A stretch of 64,000 nucleotides of DNA from JACKIC01 sp964543795 (GTDB lineage: Bacteria > Planctomycetota > UBA1135 > UBA2386), in the NCBI GenBank assembly GCA_964543795.1, contig CAZIZN010000002.1, forward strand, positions 295,762-359,761. Reading direction: 5' to 3'. Both the position numbers and the translations under genes were made by a program. The notes under the pieces were generated by a model. It had not been told where the DNA came from. It did not search any database and saw nothing but the letters and a program-made list of their open reading frames with translations. The stretch's first letter is position 1. Each line of letters opens with the position of its first letter. Positions 63,920 to 64,000 of this stretch are shown here, one piece after another.

Positions 63920-64000
63920 CGGCGTCAGGAGTTCTCATCGGCCTGGGGCCCTCCCCGAGGCATGAACGTGGGTGAGGTTCGGCTTGTCGCCGTTGAGCCG

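Overview
The window is GC-rich DNA from a diderm bacterium, most likely a member of the Planctomycetota. That is an inference. It rests on lipid A genes, an ECF sigma factor next to a Ser/Thr kinase with a long helical tail, and a large set of secreted Kelch, FG-GAP, PKD and galactose-oxidase-like proteins. Four of these secreted proteins seem to share one C-terminal module. The 100-base N run at 43440-43539 shows this is a scaffolded assembly. The run is flanked on both sides by the same 55 bases, so the gap is probably artificial.

Layout. 1-2004: end of lpxK, an LpxL-family acyltransferase and tRNA-Arg(UCU). 2241-9573: four secreted-protein genes on the plus strand. The first, a GH5-like hydrolase, lies behind an 11-copy CAAGC repeat that separates a good start site from the reading frame; the second has a one-base frameshift. 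9610-12012: a SPOUT-like protein, a heptosyltransferase and a divergent Kdo/WaaP-type kinase. 12036-16448: D-aminoacylase coupled to a secreted protein, a carboxymuconolactone-decarboxylase-family protein and an HDOD protein. 16508-18766: gcvT, gcvH and a lipoyl-attachment enzyme. 18829-24733: a CPA antiporter, a trehalose synthase/phosphatase fusion and a divergent GH15 enzyme. 24818-29248: a hypothetical gene, an FG-GAP protein and a galactose-oxidase-like gene whose signal peptide is interrupted at a (GA)7 repeat.

29500-35805 is a compact plus-strand operon. It encodes a membrane DUF4388/beta-propeller protein, a TPR-Roadblock protein, a free Roadblock protein, an MglA-type GTPase with its own C-terminal membrane anchor, and an MglB-like Roadblock protein. 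It ends in a 16-bp stem terminator and looks like a membrane-tethered polarity or signalling module. A 28-residue lysine-rich peptide gene with its own terminator follows at 36178. metG, the Ser/Thr kinase and the ECF sigma factor run on the minus strand to 42505. Divergent from them is a giant secreted protein (42758-53850, about 3645 residues once the gap is merged) with 211-residue and 83-residue tandem repeats.

53935-63919 holds a serine hydrolase, a small membrane-anchored protein, a ygiQ remnant joined to a 105-bp duplicated gene end, a Kelch protein, a small membrane protein, an acyl-CoA dehydrogenase, a glycosyltransferase and a TMEM175-family channel. The most notable gene is at 58881-60014 (minus). 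It is a secreted thioredoxin-fold protein in which the first cysteine of a CPHC motif is replaced by an in-frame TGA. Downstream of the TGA is a 7-bp hairpin with a GGUCU loop, the hallmark of a bacterial SECIS element. It is a strong candidate for a new selenoprotein family.
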